A stretch of DNA of 64,000 nucleotides from Sporosarcina luteola (GCF_007991495.1 NZ_BJYL01000023.1:1-64000), one strand, 5' to 3'; counted from the first letter of the stretch, positions 11,015-24,280 are shown. Numbers and translations: made by a program. The notes: generated by a model not told the origin, from the sequence alone.

Positions 11015-11377
11015 TTAAAATTCCAGTCCATTTTCGCGTGCTGCGTCCGCAAGAGCTTTCACACGGCCGTGGAATAGGTATCCGCCACGGTCGAAAACAA
11101 CCGATTTAACGTCTTTTTCAACGGCTTTCTTCGCGATCAACTCGCCAACTTTAGCTGCTGCTTCGGCATTCGCCTTAGAGTCCAATTCGAACCCTTTATC
11201 CATAGTGGAAGCACTAGCAATCGTAACGCCATTCACATCATCGATTAATTGTGCATAGATATGTTTGTTTGAACGATAAACATTCAAGCGTGGACGCGCT
11301 GGAGATCCGCTGATTTTCGTACGCACGCGTGCGTGACGTTTTTTACGGACAGCGTTCTTATCTTGTTTCGTGATCAT
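11015..11377 (-). CDS. rplR: 50S ribosomal protein L18
   Basis: The product is 120 residues, [19 protein letters not shown] onward, and binds 5S rRNA in the central protuberance. A GTG nine bases upstream is in frame, but it lies inside the AAGGAGTG ribosome binding site, so the ATG at 11377 is the start. The C-terminus [19 protein letters not shown] is typical. Confidence 0.97.
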   Translation of the reverse strand: MITKQDKNAVRKKRHARVRTKISGSPARPRLNVYRSNKHIYAQLIDDVNGVTIASASTMDKGFELDSKANAEAAAKVGELIAKKAVEKDVKSVVFDRGGYLFHGRVKALADAARENGLEF

Positions 11378-11410
11378 CGTGGTCACTCCTTCCGAATGCC
11401 TTAAGCGGCA

Positions 11411-11950
11411 TTATTTACCTGTTTTTCCTTCTTTTCTACGGACTTGTTCGCCTTCATACTTGATACCTTTACCTTTATACGGCTCTGGTGGACGTACTTT
11501 GCGAATGTTCGACGCTAGAGCACCGACGCGTTCTTTATTGATACCGCGAACGATGATTTTCGTGTTGGCAGGAACTTCAACTTCAATTCCTTCTTCCGGT
11601 GTAAATTCAACCGGGTGTGAGTAACCAACGTTCAATACTAGTTTTGTACCTTGAAGCTGAGCACGATACCCAACCCCAACTAGTTCTAGTGTACGTTCAA
11701 ATCCTTTAGAAACTCCAGTTACCATGTTGTCCAGTAGGGAACGAGTAGTTCCGTGGATGGAACGGTGTTCTTTCGAATCAGTCGGACGAGTCAATGTAAT
11801 GACGTTTCCTTCTTGTTCGATTTTAATATCAGCATTAAATGTATTTGTAAGTTCGCCTTTAGGACCTTTAACAGTAACGTGGTTATCATCAGTGATAGTA
11901 ACAGTTACGTTTTCTGGAACCTCGATCGGGCGTTTACCAATTCGGGACAT
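11411..11950 (-). CDS. rplF: 50S ribosomal protein L6
   Basis: The 179-residue product has the duplicated L6 fold and the C-terminal signature [20 protein letters not shown] near residue 155. It starts [20 protein letters not shown]6 lies near the sarcin-ricin loop and factor-binding site. It is between rpsH and rplR. Confidence 0.98.
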   Translation of the reverse strand: MSRIGKRPIEVPENVTVTITDDNHVTVKGPKGELTNTFNADIKIEQEGNVITLTRPTDSKEHRSIHGTTRSLLDNMVTGVSKGFERTLELVGVGYRAQLQGTKLVLNVGYSHPVEFTPEEGIEVEVPANTKIIVRGINKERVGALASNIRKVRPPEPYKGKGIKYEGEQVRRKEGKTGK

Positions 11951-11980
11951 CCTGTTGCACCTCCATTCAATTGTTACAGA

Positions 11981-12379
11981 TTACCAAACGTAAGCTACGA
12001 CTTCTCCGCCTACTTGTTTTGCACGAGCTTCCTTATCAGTAAGGAGACCATTTGACGTGGATACGAGGGCGATACCTAGGCCATTCAAAACTTTTGGAAC
12101 TTCATTCGTTTTTGCATAAACGCGAAGACCAGGTTTTGAGATACGTTTAAGACCAGTGATAACACGCTCATTGTTTTGACCATATTTAAGGAAAATGCGG
12201 ATAATGCCTTGTTTGCTATCTTCCACATATTCAACATCGCGGACGAAACCTTCACGCTTCAAGATTTCAGCGATTTCTTTTTTCATGTTTGAAGCAGGTA
12301 CCTCAAGCTTCTCGTGGCGAACCATGTTCGCATTACGGATGCGTGTAAGCATGTCTGCAATCGGATCACTCATTGTCAT
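11981..12379 (-). CDS. rpsH: 30S ribosomal protein S8
   Basis: The product is 132 residues, [19 protein letters not shown] to GGEVVAYVW, full length for S8, a primary 16S rRNA-binding protein. The C-terminal block [19 protein letters not shown] is the family signature. It lies 29 bases after rpsZ. Confidence 0.98.
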   Translation of the reverse strand: MTMSDPIADMLTRIRNANMVRHEKLEVPASNMKKEIAEILKREGFVRDVEYVEDSKQGIIRIFLKYGQNNERVITGLKRISKPGLRVYAKTNEVPKVLNGLGIALVSTSNGLLTDKEARAKQVGGEVVAYVW

Positions 12380-12408
12380 TACATTAACCTCCTTCCCAAG
12401 TTAGGGGA

Positions 12409-13153
<745 letters not shown>

Positions 13154-13179
13154 CAGTTGGACCTCCTTTCATCCATTAC

Positions 13180-13491
13180 TCATTTATCCAGCGCTTCACC
13201 GGATTTTTTAGCAATACGAATCTTTTTGCCATTTTCGATTTTATAACCTACGCGAGTCGGCTCGCCTGTCTTAGGATCGATCGGCATGACGTTGGATACA
13301 TGGATAGCTGCCTCTTGGCTGATAATTCCGCCTTGAGGATTTGCTTGGTTTGGTTTCGTATGTTTCTTTACGATGTTGACACCTTCCACAAGCACGCGAT
13401 CCTTCTTAGGGAAAGCAGCTAAGATTACTCCGGTCTTACCTTTGTCTTTTCCGGTGATGACCATAACTTTATCGCCTTTTTTAACGTGCAT
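13180..13491 (-). CDS. rplX: 50S ribosomal protein L24
   Basis: The product is 103 residues with an N-terminal KOW motif ([20 protein letters not shown], residues 4-23), as in L24, an assembly initiator of the large subunit. It lies between rplN and rplE. Confidence 0.98.
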   Translation of the reverse strand: MHVKKGDKVMVITGKDKGKTGVILAAFPKKDRVLVEGVNIVKKHTKPNQANPQGGIISQEAAIHVSNVMPIDPKTGEPTRVGYKIENGKKIRIAKKSGEALDK

Positions 13492-13526
13492 TTTATCGCA
13501 CCTCCTTGATTGGCACTGTCATGTAA

Positions 13527-13895
13527 TTAAAGAACTTCTGGAGCGAGTGAAATGATTTTCATGAAATTGCTGTCGCGCAATTCGCGTGCAACTGGTCCGA
13601 AAATACGTGTTCCACGTGGGCTCTTGTCATCACGGATGATAACACATGCGTTTTCGTCGAACGTAATGTAGGAGCCATCTTTACGACGTACTCCGCTTTT
13701 CGTGCGGACGATTACAGCCTTGACAACGTCGCCTTTCTTGACAACGCCACCAGGTGTTGCTTTTTTCACTGTTACAACAACGATATCACCGATATTTGCA
13801 GTTTTACGACCTGTTCCACCAAGTACTTTAATTGTTAGAACTTCACGTGCACCTGAGTTATCGGCAACTTTCATACGGCTCTCTTGTTGAATCAT
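13527..13895 (-). CDS. rplN: 50S ribosomal protein L14
   Basis: The 122-residue product starts [19 protein letters not shown] and ends in SLAPEVL. The L14 signature with [19 protein letters not shown] is in the middle. L14 lies at the subunit interface. It follows rpsQ by 39 bases. Confidence 0.98.
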   Translation of the reverse strand: MIQQESRMKVADNSGAREVLTIKVLGGTGRKTANIGDIVVVTVKKATPGGVVKKGDVVKAVIVRTKSGVRRKDGSYITFDENACVIIRDDKSPRGTRIFGPVARELRDSNFMKIISLAPEVL

Positions 13896-13934
13896 TGAGG
13901 CTACCTCCTCTCGGAATTTACTTTCCGAACGATA

Positions 13935-14198
13935 TTAGATGATGACCGCTTTTTCGACTACTTCGATGAGGCGGAAACGCTTTGTTGCTGAAAGTGGACG
14001 AGTTTCCATAATGCGAACAACATCGCCGATTTTCGCTTCATTTAGTTCGTCATGGGCCTTGAATTTCTTCGAGTACTTTACACGTTTGCCGTATAAAGAA
14101 TGCTTTTTATGTGTTTCTACCATTACGGTAACCGTTTTATCCATTTTGTCGGATACGACACGGCCTGTGTACACTTTGCGCTGGTTACGCTCAGTCAT
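13935..14198 (-). CDS. rpsQ: 30S ribosomal protein S17
   Basis: The product is 87 residues, [19 protein letters not shown] onward. The frame opens six codons further upstream, but the ATG at 14198 is chosen because AAGGAGGT lies 7 bases before it and it matches the family start. It is an OB-fold protein that binds 16S rRNA. It lies between rpmC and rplN. Confidence 0.97.
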   Translation of the reverse strand: MTERNQRKVYTGRVVSDKMDKTVTVMVETHKKHSLYGKRVKYSKKFKAHDELNEAKIGDVVRIMETRPLSATKRFRLIEVVEKAVII

Positions 14199-14215
14199 GG
14201 CTGCAACCTCCTTCA

Positions 14216-14840
<625 letters not shown>

Positions 14841-14842
14841 AA

Positions 14843-15499
14843 TTAGTTGCCTCCTTCCTCAGAGTTCTTCTTCACTGGAAGGACTTCTCCCCGGTAAATC
14901 CATACTTTTACGCCGAGCTTACCATAAGTAGTGTCAGCTTCTGCGTGTGCATAATCAATGTCTGCACGCAATGTATGAAGGGGAACAGTACCTTCACTAT
15001 AGTGTTCCGCACGAGCGATATCAGCACCGCCAAGACGTCCGGATACTTGTGTTTTGATTCCTTTTGCACCAGAACGAATAGTACGTTGAATTGCTTGTTT
15101 TTGTGCACGACGGAAAGATACACGGCTTTCAAGTTGACGTGCAATTGATTCTGCAACCAATTTTGCGTCTAGATCAGCACGTTTAATTTCCACGATGTTG
15201 ATGTGCACGCGCTTGCCAGTAATATCGTTAAGGGCTTTACGAAGTGCTTCGACTTCAGAACCGCCTTTACCGATTACCATACCCGGCTTCGCAGTGTGAA
15301 TTGTAATATTAACACGCTTTGCAGCACGTTCGATTTCCACTTTGGAAACAGCAGCGTCTACTAGGCGCTTTTCGATGAATCCACGGATTTTCAAGTCTTC
15401 GTGTAAAAGATTCGCATAGTCTTTTTCTGCATACCATTTCGAATCCCAATCACGAATGATGCCAACCCGCAAACCATTAGGATGTACTTTTTGACCCAC
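14843..15499 (-). CDS. rpsC: 30S ribosomal protein S3
   Basis: The 218-residue product has an N-terminal KH domain, with the KH loop in [18 protein letters not shown] near residue 73-90, and the C-terminal S3 block ending [15 protein letters not shown]3 lines the mRNA entry site. It begins three bases after rplV, so translation is likely coupled. Confidence 0.98.
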   Translation of the reverse strand: MGQKVHPNGLRVGIIRDWDSKWYAEKDYANLLHEDLKIRGFIEKRLVDAAVSKVEIERAAKRVNITIHTAKPGMVIGKGGSEVEALRKALNDITGKRVHINIVEIKRADLDAKLVAESIARQLESRVSFRRAQKQAIQRTIRSGAKGIKTQVSGRLGGADIARAEHYSEGTVPLHTLRADIDYAHAEADTTYGKLGVKVWIYRGEVLPVKKNSEEGGN

Positions 15500-15502
15500 G
15501 AA

Positions 15503-15847
15503 TTACCCCTCCTTCTTTTCGGATACCACTACAGTGATGTGGCTAGTACGTTTGTTAATCGCACTTGCACGACCTTGTGCACGTGGACGGAAACGTTTCA
15601 TTGTCGGACCTTCATCAACGAAAACTTCGCTGACTACAAGATTCTCAACATCCATTTCATAGTTGTGTTCAGCATTAGCGATTGCTGATTGTAATACTTT
15701 TTCTACAACCGGAGATGCCGCTTTAGGCGTCAGGCGTAGAATCGCGACAGCTTCACCGATTTTCTTGCCCCGGATAAGATCAACGACCAAACGGACTTTG
15801 CGAGGAGCAATACGGACTGTGCGGGCAGTAGCTTTTGCTTGTTGCAT
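15503..15847 (-). CDS. rplV: 50S ribosomal protein L22
   Basis: The product is 114 residues, starting [20 protein letters not shown]. The C-terminal hairpin ([20 protein letters not shown]) reaches into the exit tunnel, where macrolide-resistance changes occur in this family; no insertion or deletion is evident. It lies between rpsS and rpsC. Confidence 0.98.
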   Translation of the reverse strand: MQQAKATARTVRIAPRKVRLVVDLIRGKKIGEAVAILRLTPKAASPVVEKVLQSAIANAEHNYEMDVENLVVSEVFVDEGPTMKRFRPRAQGRASAINKRTSHITVVVSEKKEG

Positions 15848-15866
15848 CAGATTAACCTCCTCTCAA

Positions 15867-16145
15867 TTAGCGTCTTGTTTTCTTATCGTCAGCGCCATGA
15901 CCTTTGTATGTGCGCGTAGGTACGAATTCACCTAGTTTGTGACCAACCATATCTTCAGTCACGTAAACTGGTACGTGTTTGCGTCCGTCGTATACAGCAA
16001 TCGTCAAACCGATGAATGACGGGAAGATTGTAGAACGGCGTGACCAAGTTTTAATGACCTGCTTTTTCTGTGCATCTTTTTGAGCGTCGACCTTTTTCAA
16101 AAGATGATCATCTGCGAAAGGTCCTTTTTTCAAGCTGCGGCCCAT
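15867..16145 (-). CDS. rpsS: 30S ribosomal protein S19
   Basis: The product is 92 residues, [19 protein letters not shown] onward, with the signature block [16 protein letters not shown] at the end. A 13-codon upstream extension is possible but GGAGGATCCAAC directly before the ATG at 16145 decides the start. S19 lies in the head of the small subunit. Confidence 0.97.
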   Translation of the reverse strand: MGRSLKKGPFADDHLLKKVDAQKDAQKKQVIKTWSRRSTIFPSFIGLTIAVYDGRKHVPVYVTEDMVGHKLGEFVPTRTYKGHGADDKKTRR

Positions 16146-16208
16146 GTTGGATCCTCCTTCCGTGATGACTGTTCTACGGTCCATTCATTGAACCGCAGGG
16201 TCATCACA

Positions 16209-17039
16209 TTATTTTTTACGGCGACGAACGATAAGTTTGTCGGATTTGTTGTTTTTCTTACGAGTTTTGTAACCAAGAGCTGGTTTACCCCAAGGTGTAA
16301 CTGGGCTCGGACGGCCGATTGGCGTACGTCCTTCACCACCACCATGTGGGTGATCGTTAGGGTTCATAACAGATCCACGAACTGTCGGACGTTTGCCCAT
16401 CCAACGTGAACGACCTGCTTTACCGATGTTGATCAATTCATGTTGCTCGTTACCTACTTGACCGATTGTAGCACGGCAAGTTGATAGGATCATACGAACT
16501 TCACCGGATTGTAGACGGATGATGACATATTTGCCTTCACGTCCAAGTAGTTGTGCAGATGTACCTGCAGAACGTACTAATTGGCCGCCTTTACCAGGTT
16601 TCAATTCGATATTGTGGATAGTAGAACCCATTGGGATGTTTTCAAGTGGAAGTGTGTTTCCGACTCTGATATCCGCTTCTGGACCTGACATTACTGTCAT
16701 TCCTACTTCCAATCCTTTTGGAGCTAGGATATAGCGTTTTTCCCCATCAGCATAGTTGATTAGGGCAATGTTAGCAGAACGGTTTGGATCGTATTCGATC
16801 GTGGCAACGCGTCCTGGAATGCCATCTTTCCGACGTTGGAAGTCGATGACACGGTATTGGCGCTTATGGCCTCCACCTTGGTGACGAACAGTCATCCTAC
16901 CTTGGTTGTTACGTCCGCCTTTACGCTTAAGTGGTTCAAGCAATGATTTTTCCGGCTTATCTGTTGTAATAGCAGAGAAGTCTGAAGTAGTCATATTACG
17001 ACGTCCGTTGGAGGTAGGTTTATATTTCTTAATCGCCAT
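16209..17039 (-). CDS. rplB: 50S ribosomal protein L2
   Basis: The 276-residue product is full length for L2, which is needed for peptidyl transferase assembly. The signature region with [18 protein letters not shown] lies near residue 220 and contains the conserved histidine of the peptidyl transferase neighbourhood. It lies between rplW and rpsS. Confidence 0.98.
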   Translation of the reverse strand: MAIKKYKPTSNGRRNMTTSDFSAITTDKPEKSLLEPLKRKGGRNNQGRMTVRHQGGGHKRQYRVIDFQRRKDGIPGRVATIEYDPNRSANIALINYADGEKRYILAPKGLEVGMTVMSGPEADIRVGNTLPLENIPMGSTIHNIELKPGKGGQLVRSAGTSAQLLGREGKYVIIRLQSGEVRMILSTCRATIGQVGNEQHELINIGKAGRSRWMGKRPTVRGSVMNPNDHPHGGGEGRTPIGRPSPVTPWGKPALGYKTRKKNNKSDKLIVRRRKK

Positions 17040-17072
17040 TTTTGTTCCCTCCTTCGTTTATTTACGAGTCAA

Positions 17073-17357
17073 TTACATTTCGAATAGTTCGATGTCTTTT
17101 GAATCAGCAGTCAAAGTTACGATCGCTTTACGGCGCTTGTTTGTGTAACCAGCATGTTTGCCCATACGTTTGAACTTGCCTTTATAGTTCTGTACGTTGA
17201 CTTTTTCAACTTTCACTCCGAAGATTTCTTCGACAGCTTGCTTCACATGAGTTTTGTTAGCGCGAGTGTCAACTTCGAAAGTGTACTTTTTGTATTCCAT
17301 TTGTTCTGAAGAACGCTCGGTAATGACCGGACGTTTTAGTACATCACGTGCTTCCAT
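17073..17357 (-). CDS. rplW: 50S ribosomal protein L23
   Basis: The product is 94 residues, [20 protein letters not shown] onward. L23 sits at the exit of the peptide tunnel and docks trigger factor and SRP. Its first base overlaps the rplD stop. Confidence 0.98.
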   Translation of the reverse strand: MEARDVLKRPVITERSSEQMEYKKYTFEVDTRANKTHVKQAVEEIFGVKVEKVNVQNYKGKFKRMGKHAGYTNKRRKAIVTLTADSKDIELFEM

Positions 17358-17980
17358 TAACCAAGCACCTCCTCAATTTTTTGAACTGCGTCTTTAGTGA
17401 TGACAAGCTTGTCATGTCCGACAAGGTCAAGAACGTTAACGCCGTTTGCTGTAACTACGCTGATGCCAGGGATGTTACGAGCGGACAATGCCACTGCTTC
17501 ATCAAGGTCAGCTGTTACGAACAATGCTTTTTTATTGATTGAAAGGTCTTTAAGAACCTTTGTGAATTCTTTTGTTTTTGGTGCATCGAATGCTAGGCCT
17601 TCCAATACGATGATTTCTTCATCGCGCACTTTCGTAGAAAGAGCAGATAGAAGTGCCAAACGACGGACTTTCTTTGGAAGCTTGTAGCTGTAGCTTCTTT
17701 GAGATGGTCCGAATACGATACCGCCTCCACGCCATTGTGGTGAACGAATTGAACCTTGACGCGCACGTCCTGTTCCTTTTTGGCGCCATGGTTTACGGCC
17801 ACCGCCAGCAACTTCCGCGCGAGTTTTTACTTTATGATTACCTTGGCGCAACGACGCACGTTGTTGAACCAAAGCTTCGAATAGAACAGCTTCATTTGGT
17901 TCGATACCGAAAATCGCTTCGTTCAATTCGATTTCGCCAACTGAAGAACCTGTTTGACTTAGTACGGATACTTTAGGCAT
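17357..17980 (-). CDS. rplD: 50S ribosomal protein L4
   Basis: The 207-residue product has the long loop that reaches the exit tunnel ([19 protein letters not shown], near residues 60-78), intact where macrolide-resistance changes are known. It lies between rplC and rplW and overlaps rplW by one base. Confidence 0.98.
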   Translation of the reverse strand: MPKVSVLSQTGSSVGEIELNEAIFGIEPNEAVLFEALVQQRASLRQGNHKVKTRAEVAGGGRKPWRQKGTGRARQGSIRSPQWRGGGIVFGPSQRSYSYKLPKKVRRLALLSALSTKVRDEEIIVLEGLAFDAPKTKEFTKVLKDLSINKKALFVTADLDEAVALSARNIPGISVVTANGVNVLDLVGHDKLVITKDAVQKIEEVLG

Positions 17981-18004
17981 TTTGTTTCCTCCTTCCTTTA
18001 AGAA

Positions 18005-18634
18005 TTAGTTCCCTTTGATTGCGCTTTTCACTGTGATTAGTGATTTGCGTGCTCCTGGAACGTTACCTTTAACTAGCAGCAAGTTACGCTCAGCGTCAAC
18101 TCGTACGATTTCAAGGTTTTGGATCGTAATAGTGTCTCCACCAGTACGTCCTGGCAATTTTTTACCTTTGAATACACGTTGTCCGTCAACCGAACCTAGT
18201 GAACCCGGTGCGCGGTGGAAACGGGAACCGTGACTCATTGGTCCGCGTGAGAATCCGTGGCGTTTAATAACACCTTGGAACCCTTTACCTTTTGATACTC
18301 CTGTAATGTCGACGATATCGCCTTCAGCGAATGTATCGACTTTGACTTCCTGACCAACTTCATACCCAGCTACGTCTACCCCGCGGAATTCACGGATGAA
18401 GCGCTTAGGTGCCGTTTCAGCTTTAGCAACGTGTCCTTTTTCAGGTTTGTTTGCTAGCTTTTCACGTTTGTCGTCGAATCCAAGCTGGATTGCTTCGTAG
18501 CCGTCTGTTTCAACTGTCTTCTTTTGAAGAACAACGTTTGGAGCAGCTTCAATCACAGTTACTGGAATGAGATCGCCGTTTTCAGCAAAAATTTGCGTCA
18601 TGCCGACTTTTCTCCCTAAGATTCCTTTGGTCAT
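18005..18634 (-). CDS. rplC: 50S ribosomal protein L3
   Basis: The product is 209 residues, [19 protein letters not shown] onward, with the L3 signature in [20 protein letters not shown] near residue 118-137. L3 is an early assembly protein close to the peptidyl transferase centre. A CAGGAGGTG site precedes the ATG. Confidence 0.98.
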   Translation of the reverse strand: MTKGILGRKVGMTQIFAENGDLIPVTVIEAAPNVVLQKKTVETDGYEAIQLGFDDKREKLANKPEKGHVAKAETAPKRFIREFRGVDVAGYEVGQEVKVDTFAEGDIVDITGVSKGKGFQGVIKRHGFSRGPMSHGSRFHRAPGSLGSVDGQRVFKGKKLPGRTGGDTITIQNLEIVRVDAERNLLLVKGNVPGARKSLITVKSAIKGN

Positions 18635-18675
18635 TTGTCACACCTCCTGAATTAATAGTTTTATTTTTAGAACGA

Positions 18676-19107
<432 letters not shown>

Positions 19108-19112
19108 TCAAC

Positions 19113-19141
19113 ATTATACACAATGAAAAAGAATCCCGCAA
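19113..19141 (-). promoter_or_regulatory. Promoter of the S10 operon
   Basis: On the minus strand TTGCGG (19136-19141) and a perfect TATAAT (19113-19118) are 17 bases apart. Transcription would begin near 19105, giving a roughly 120-nt rpsJ leader. A hairpin (GAATTTCGCG with CGGGATTC) overlaps the -35 region and is probably incidental. Confidence 0.8.
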
Positions 19142-19363
19142 CCCTTTTCGCGAAATTCTTTTTGTCGGCTTTTTAATTATAAGGGGATGTTGCACATAAT
19201 ACAACTGTTTTGTAGGATTTTACGTGAAAACTAGCGAGTTTTTTTGCGAAGTGTACAGCTATTTGTCATAACGCGGCTTGTGGATTTCAACATATTCCTC
19301 GCTTATCTAAAATGCTATGAAAATTAAGTCGTAATAAAGGATGCTATTGTAGTGTTGCTTGCT

Positions 19364-19762
19364 TTGAGCGCGGGCGGGCCTTATTTGAGCGCGGAGCAGC
19401 TTGCCTTGAGCGCGGATGGCCCTTTCTTGAGCGCGGAGCAGCTTGCCTTCAGCGCGGATGGCCCTTTCTTGAGCGCGTTGCAGGCTTCTTTGAGCGCGGA
19501 AAGTCCTTTCTTGAGCGCAGATCAGCTTGCCTTGAGCGCAGAAGGGCCTTTCTTGAGCGCGTTGCAGGCTTCTTTGAGCGCGGATGGCCCTTTCTTGAGC
19601 GCGGAGCAGCTTGCTTTGAGCGTGGAAGAGCCTTTCTTGAGCGCGGAGCAGGCTTCTTTGAGCGCGGATGGCCCTTTCTTGAGCGCGGAGCAGCTTGCTT
19701 TGAGCGCGGGAGTGATTTCTTTGAGCGCGGAGCAGTCTTCTTCGAGCATGCAGCTCCCACAC
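19364..19762. repeat. 21-bp tandem array, 19 units in exact register
   Basis: Units begin TTGAGCGCG every 21 bases from 19364 to 19742 with no insertion or deletion. The second half of each unit is one of three types: A (GAGCAGCTTGC), B (ATGGCCCTTTC) and C (TGCAGGCTTCT-like). From unit 4 to unit 16 they follow the order A B C B, an 84-bp higher-order repeat. Because 21 is a multiple of three and stops are absent, frames stay open on both strands (plus 19352-19768, minus 19307-19846). Neither has a convincing ribosome binding site, so I call it a repeat rather than a gene. The rest of the 18985-19907 gap holds the S10 promoter and the tuf terminator. Confidence 0.9.
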
Positions 19763-19867
19763 ATTTAATGTAGCATTTAACTGCTCGGACTTTTTGCGCG
19801 GCTTCGCTCTATGATCGACCTCACATCCACTTGCGCTTACTGTCATTGACTAGCAAAATGGCTTTCC

Positions 19868-19902
19868 AATAAAAAAACCCCGCACAAGTGCGGGGTCTCA
19901 AA
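19868..19902 (-). terminator. Terminator after tuf
   Basis: On the minus strand the stem ACCCCGCAC / GTGCGGGGT with a short loop is followed by eight T. It ends the tuf transcript just before the repeat array. Confidence 0.92.
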
Positions 19903-19907
19903 AGTTA

Positions 19908-21095
19908 TTACTTTTCGATTGTTGCTACAACGCCAGCGCCTACTGTACGGCCGCCTTCACGGATTGAGAATTTAGTACCTTCTTCAATCGCGATTGGAGC
20001 GATCAATTCTACAGTCATTTCAACGTTGTCGCCAGGCATAACCATTTCTACGCCTTCTGGAAGAGAGATGATTCCAGTAACGTCAGTTGTACGGAAGTAG
20101 AACTGTGGGCGGTAGTTAGAGAAGAATGGAGTGTGACGTCCACCCTCTTCTTTTGAAAGAACATAAACTTCTGATTTAAATTTAGTGTGTGGTGTGATTG
20201 TACCTGGTTTAGCAAGTACTTGACCACGTTCGATGTCTTCACGAGCTACCCCACGAAGAAGTGCACCGATGTTGTCGCCAGCTTCTGCATAGTCAAGAAG
20301 CTTACGGAACATTTCTACACCTGTAACAGTTGTAGATTTTGGTTCTTCAGTCAAACCGATGATGTCAACAACATCTCCGACTTTAACTACTCCACGCTCA
20401 ACACGTCCAGTAGCAACTGTACCACGGCCTGTGATTGAGAATACGTCCTCAACTGGCATCATGAATGGCTTTTCAGTGTCACGTGGTGGTGTTGGGATGT
20501 ACTCGTCAACTGCGTTCATTAGTTCAACGATTTTTTCTTCCCAATCAGCTTCACCTTCAAGTGCTTTAAGAGCAGAACCTTTGATGACAGGAATGTCGTC
20601 GCCAGGGAATTCGTACTCAGAAAGAAGGTCGCGAATTTCCATTTCAACTAGTTCAAGAAGTTCTTCGTCGTCTACCATGTCACATTTGTTCATGAATACA
20701 ACTAGGTAAGGAACACCTACTTGACGAGAAAGAAGGATGTGCTCACGAGTTTGTGGCATTGGGCCGTCAGCTGCAGAAACAACTAGGATTCCGCCGTCCA
20801 TTTGAGCAGCACCAGTGATCATGTTTTTAACGTAGTCAGCGTGACCTGGGCAGTCAACGTGCGCGTAGTGACGCTTGTCTGTTTCATACTCGATGTGTGA
20901 AGTATTGATCGTGATTCCACGCTCTTTTTCTTCTGGTGCGTTATCTACGTCAGCGTAAGATTTCGCTTCTCCACCCATTTTTTTTGAAAGAACTGTTGCG
21001 ATTGCAGCAGTCAAAGTTGTTTTACCATGGTCAACGTGACCGATTGTTCCAACGTTAGCATGCTCCTTGGAGCGATCGAATTTCTCTTTACCCAT
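19908..21095 (-). CDS. tuf: Elongation factor Tu
   Basis: The 395-residue GTPase carries aminoacyl-tRNA to the ribosome. The P-loop GHVDHGKT is at residues 19-26, with DCPGHADY and NKCD following in the G domain. An upstream extension of 28 codons is open, but AGGAGGAATTCCACA directly before the ATG at 21095 and the family start [16 protein letters not shown] decide. It follows fusA and probably also has its own promoter at 21180-21208. Confidence 0.98.
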   Translation of the reverse strand: MGKEKFDRSKEHANVGTIGHVDHGKTTLTAAIATVLSKKMGGEAKSYADVDNAPEEKERGITINTSHIEYETDKRHYAHVDCPGHADYVKNMITGAAQMDGGILVVSAADGPMPQTREHILLSRQVGVPYLVVFMNKCDMVDDEELLELVEMEIRDLLSEYEFPGDDIPVIKGSALKALEGEADWEEKIVELMNAVDEYIPTPPRDTEKPFMMPVEDVFSITGRGTVATGRVERGVVKVGDVVDIIGLTEEPKSTTVTGVEMFRKLLDYAEAGDNIGALLRGVAREDIERGQVLAKPGTITPHTKFKSEVYVLSKEEGGRHTPFFSNYRPQFYFRTTDVTGIISLPEGVEMVMPGDNVEMTVELIAPIAIEEGTKFSIREGGRTVGAGVVATIEK

Positions 21096-21179
21096 TGTGG
21101 AATTCCTCCTTAAAAATATGAATGTTTTAATATTTATAGGTATGGAAGCTGAAGAGATATTTCCCCTCCAACTATCCAT

Positions 21180-21208
21180 ATCTTACAAGTATTCATTGCT
21201 GGAAACAA
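21180..21208 (-). promoter_or_regulatory. Probable tuf promoter
   Basis: On the minus strand TTGTTT (21203-21208) and TAAGAT (21180-21185) are separated by 17 bases in the fusA-tuf gap, giving a leader of about 80 bases. The -35 is imperfect. Confidence 0.5.
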
Positions 21209-21221
21209 GGCTGAATTTTAA

Positions 21222-23300
21222 TTATTCGCCTTTATTTTTCTTGATGACTTCTTCTGCAACTGATTTCGGAACGTCTTCATAGTGATCGAATGACATGGAG
21301 AATACTCCGCGTCCTTGTGTATTCGAACGAAGTGAAGTTGCGTAACCGAACATTTCTGCAAGTGGAACCATTGCACGGACGATTTGCGCGTTACCGCGAG
21401 CGTCCATACCTTCCACGCGACCACGACGTGATGTAATATCACCCATGATGTCGCCCATGTACTCTTCAGGGATGATAACTTCAACTTTCATCATCGGCTC
21501 AAGAAGAACTGGGTTACATTTTGCAGCGGCATTTTTAAGTGCCATGGAAGCAGCGATCTTGAACGCCATCTCATTGGAGTCGACGTCATGGTATGAACCA
21601 TCGAAAAGACGAGCTTTTACGTCAATCAACGGATAACCTGCAAGAACACCATTATTCAGGGAGTCACGAACACCCGCTTCAACGGATCCAATATATTCAC
21701 GAGGAACAACTCCACCGACGACAGCGTTTTCGAATTCGAAACCTTTTCCTTCTTCGTTTGGCGAGAACTCGATCCAAACGTGACCGTATTGACCACGACC
21801 ACCGGATTGGCGGACGAACTTACCTTCAACCTCCGCAGCAGTACGGAATGTTTCACGATAAGATACTTGTGGCGCACCAACATTCGCTTCGACTTTGAAC
21901 TCACGACGTAGACGGTCAACGATGATATCAAGGTGAAGTTCACCCATACCAGCGATGATGACTTCGCCTGTTTCTTGGTCAGTATGCGCACGGAAAGTTG
22001 GATCTTCTTCTTGTAGTTTCGCAAGAGCAGTACCCATCTTGTCTTGGTCGCCTTTAGTTTTCGGTTCAATTGCAACTGAGATAACCGGTTCTGGGAATTC
22101 CATGGACTCAAGGATGATTGGTGCTTTGTCGTCACAAAGCGTATCACCTGTTCCTGTATCTTTCAAACCGACCGCAGCTGCGATTTCGCCTGAATGCACT
22201 TCAGAAATCTCTTCACGGCTGTTAGCGTGCATTTGAAGGATACGTCCTACGCGCTCACGCTTGCCTTTTGTAGAGTTCTGTACATATGAACCTGATTGAA
22301 GGACTCCAGAATAAACACGGAAGAATGTAAGCTTACCAACATAAGGGTCTGTCATTACTTTGAACGCTAAAGCCGAGAACGGCTCTTCGTCGCTAGAATG
22401 ACGCTCTTCTTCCACTTCTGTTTCCGGGTTGACACCCATCATTGGTGGGATATCGATAGGAGATGGCAAGTAGTCAACAACTGCGTCGAGGACTAATTGA
22501 ACACCTTTGTTTTTGAAAGCCGTACCACAAACAACTGGGTAGAACTCTACCGCAAGTGTCGCTTTACGGATTGCAGTTTTGATTTCGTCTACTGTCAGCT
22601 CTTCGCCGCCAAGGTATTTCTCCATAAGATCTTCATCGAAATCGACAATCGCTTCAATCAATTTCTCATGGTATTCTTCAGCTTTCGCACGGTATTCTTC
22701 CGGAATTTCTTCAACTGTCGTATCTGTTCCGAGGTCATTACCGTACATTGTGGCTTTCATTTCAACGAGATCAATGATACCGCTGAATGTGTCTTCCGCA
22801 CCGATCGGTAGTTGGATCGGATGTGCATTTGCTTGTAGACGATCATGAAGAGTGCCTACAGAGTAAAGGAAGTCTGCACCTGTTTTGTCCATCTTGTTAA
22901 CGAATACAATACGTGGTACGCCATAAGTAGTAGCTTGGCGCCAAACTGTTTCTGTTTGTGGCTCAACGCCTGATTGAGCGTCAAGCACCGTTACAGCACC
23001 ATCCAATACACGTAGGGAACGTTCAACTTCAACAGTGAAGTCAACGTGTCCCGGAGTATCGATAATGTTTACACGGTGGCCTTTCCAAGCAGCTGTAGTT
23101 GCAGCAGAAGTGATCGTGATTCCACGCTCTTGCTCCTGCTCCATCCAGTCCATTTGCGAAGCCCCTTCGTGCGTTTCACCAATCTTATGGATTTTACCTG
23201 TGTAAAAAAGGATCCGCTCAGTTGTCGTCGTCTTACCGGCGTCGATGTGAGCCATGATACCAATGTTACGAGTATTCTCTAAGGAGAACTCTCTAGCCAT
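21222..23300 (-). CDS. fusA: Elongation factor G
   Basis: The 692-residue GTPase drives ribosomal translocation. The P-loop AHIDAGKT is at residues 17-24, followed by DTPGHVDF and NKMDKTGAD. Domain IV/V regions such as [14 protein letters not shown] and the end near [11 protein letters not shown] are intact. It lies between rpsG and tuf. Confidence 0.98.
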   Translation of the reverse strand: MAREFSLENTRNIGIMAHIDAGKTTTTERILFYTGKIHKIGETHEGASQMDWMEQEQERGITITSAATTAAWKGHRVNIIDTPGHVDFTVEVERSLRVLDGAVTVLDAQSGVEPQTETVWRQATTYGVPRIVFVNKMDKTGADFLYSVGTLHDRLQANAHPIQLPIGAEDTFSGIIDLVEMKATMYGNDLGTDTTVEEIPEEYRAKAEEYHEKLIEAIVDFDEDLMEKYLGGEELTVDEIKTAIRKATLAVEFYPVVCGTAFKNKGVQLVLDAVVDYLPSPIDIPPMMGVNPETEVEEERHSSDEEPFSALAFKVMTDPYVGKLTFFRVYSGVLQSGSYVQNSTKGKRERVGRILQMHANSREEISEVHSGEIAAAVGLKDTGTGDTLCDDKAPIILESMEFPEPVISVAIEPKTKGDQDKMGTALAKLQEEDPTFRAHTDQETGEVIIAGMGELHLDIIVDRLRREFKVEANVGAPQVSYRETFRTAAEVEGKFVRQSGGRGQYGHVWIEFSPNEEGKGFEFENAVVGGVVPREYIGSVEAGVRDSLNNGVLAGYPLIDVKARLFDGSYHDVDSNEMAFKIAASMALKNAAAKCNPVLLEPMMKVEVIIPEEYMGDIMGDITSRRGRVEGMDARGNAQIVRAMVPLAEMFGYATSLRSNTQGRGVFSMSFDHYEDVPKSVAEEVIKKNKGE

Positions 23301-23351
23301 TTTGTATATCTCCTTCCGTTTCGGATTAAGGTGTCAATAAACCGTCCGATC

Positions 23352-23822
23352 TTACCAACGATAGTGAGCGAATGCTTTGTTGGCTTCAGCCATTTTATGC
23401 ATTTCTTCACGACGTTTCACGGATGCACCTGTGTTGTTAGAAGCATCAAGGATTTCATTCGCAAGACGCTCTTCCATTGTTTTCTCACCACGTGTGCGAG
23501 AGTAGTTCACAAGGTAACGCAATCCGAGAGTTGTACGGCGTTCAGGACGAACTTCGACCGGAACTTGGTAGTTTGCACCACCGACACGGCGAGCGCGAAC
23601 TTCAAGAACTGGCATTACATTATTCAATGCTGCTTCGAATACTTCTAGAGGGTCTTTACCAGAACGTTCTTTAACAAGTTCAAACGCACCATAGAGGATT
23701 TTTTGTGATGTACCTTTTTTTCCATCTACCATCATTTTATTGATGAGACGTGTTACAAGCTTCGAATTGTAAATCGGATCCGGTAATACGTCACGTTTTG
23801 CAACAGGACCTTTACGAGGCAT
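23352..23822 (-). CDS. rpsG: 30S ribosomal protein S7
   Basis: The 156-residue product, [19 protein letters not shown] to KAFAHYRW, organises the head of the small subunit. The signature VNKM-type core appears as [20 protein letters not shown] near residues 21-40. It lies 36 bases after rpsL. Confidence 0.98.
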   Translation of the reverse strand: MPRKGPVAKRDVLPDPIYNSKLVTRLINKMMVDGKKGTSQKILYGAFELVKERSGKDPLEVFEAALNNVMPVLEVRARRVGGANYQVPVEVRPERRTTLGLRYLVNYSRTRGEKTMEERLANEILDASNNTGASVKRREEMHKMAEANKAFAHYRW

Positions 23823-23857
23823 ATTGTTTTCCTCCTTTCGAAATGATCATTTCGTTA

Positions 23858-24280
23858 TTAGTTTTTCTTTTCTTTAGGTTTTTTCGCACCGTATTGTGAA
23901 CGGCTTTGCATACGGCCAGTAACTCCAGCAGTATCAAGTGCACCACGAACGATGTGGTAACGAACACCCGGTAAGTCTTTTACACGTCCTCCGCGGATAA
24001 GAACAACGCTGTGCTCTTGAAGGTTGTGGCCTTCACCAGGGATATATGCGTTAACTTCCAAAGTGTTTGTCAAACGTACACGCGCATATTTACGAAGAGC
24101 CGAGTTCGGTTTCTTCGGAGTCATTGTACCCACACGAGTACAAACACCTCTTTTTTGTGGCGAGTTGACATTTGTCATCGACTTTTTGAAGCTGTTATAG
24201 CTTTTTCCGAGTGCTGGTGCCTTGGAATTGTCCGATTTCGATTGACGAGGTTTACGGACCAATTGGTTAATTGTAGGCAT
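23858..24280 (-). CDS. rpsL: 30S ribosomal protein S12
   Basis: The 140-residue product begins [20 protein letters not shown]. The decoding-site loops [11 protein letters not shown] and [13 protein letters not shown] carry the ordinary lysines, so no streptomycin-resistance change is seen. A 14-codon upstream extension is open, but the ATG at 24280 has an AAGGAGG site. It belongs to the str operon started at 24679-24707. Confidence 0.98.
   Translation of the reverse strand: MPTINQLVRKPRQSKSDNSKAPALGKSYNSFKKSMTNVNSPQKRGVCTRVGTMTPKKPNSALRKYARVRLTNTLEVNAYIPGEGHNLQEHSVVLIRGGRVKDLPGVRYHIVRGALDTAGVTGRMQSRSQYGAKKPKEKKN

Noticed and set aside
19364..19762. CRISPR array
   Set aside because: There are no unique spacers; the variable parts repeat as three types, the period is 21 bp, and no cas genes are present.
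19352..19768. Plus-strand 138-codon frame LSAEQ... and minus-strand 179-codon frame RAQER... in the 21-bp array as genes
   Set aside because: All frames in the array stay open because the unit is 21 bp and lacks stops, and no good ribosome binding site was seen. Kept as a repeat with coding left open.
23858..24280. Drug-resistance alleles in rpsL, rpoB, rplD or rplV
   Set aside because: The resistance-associated positions that can be read carry the ordinary residues.
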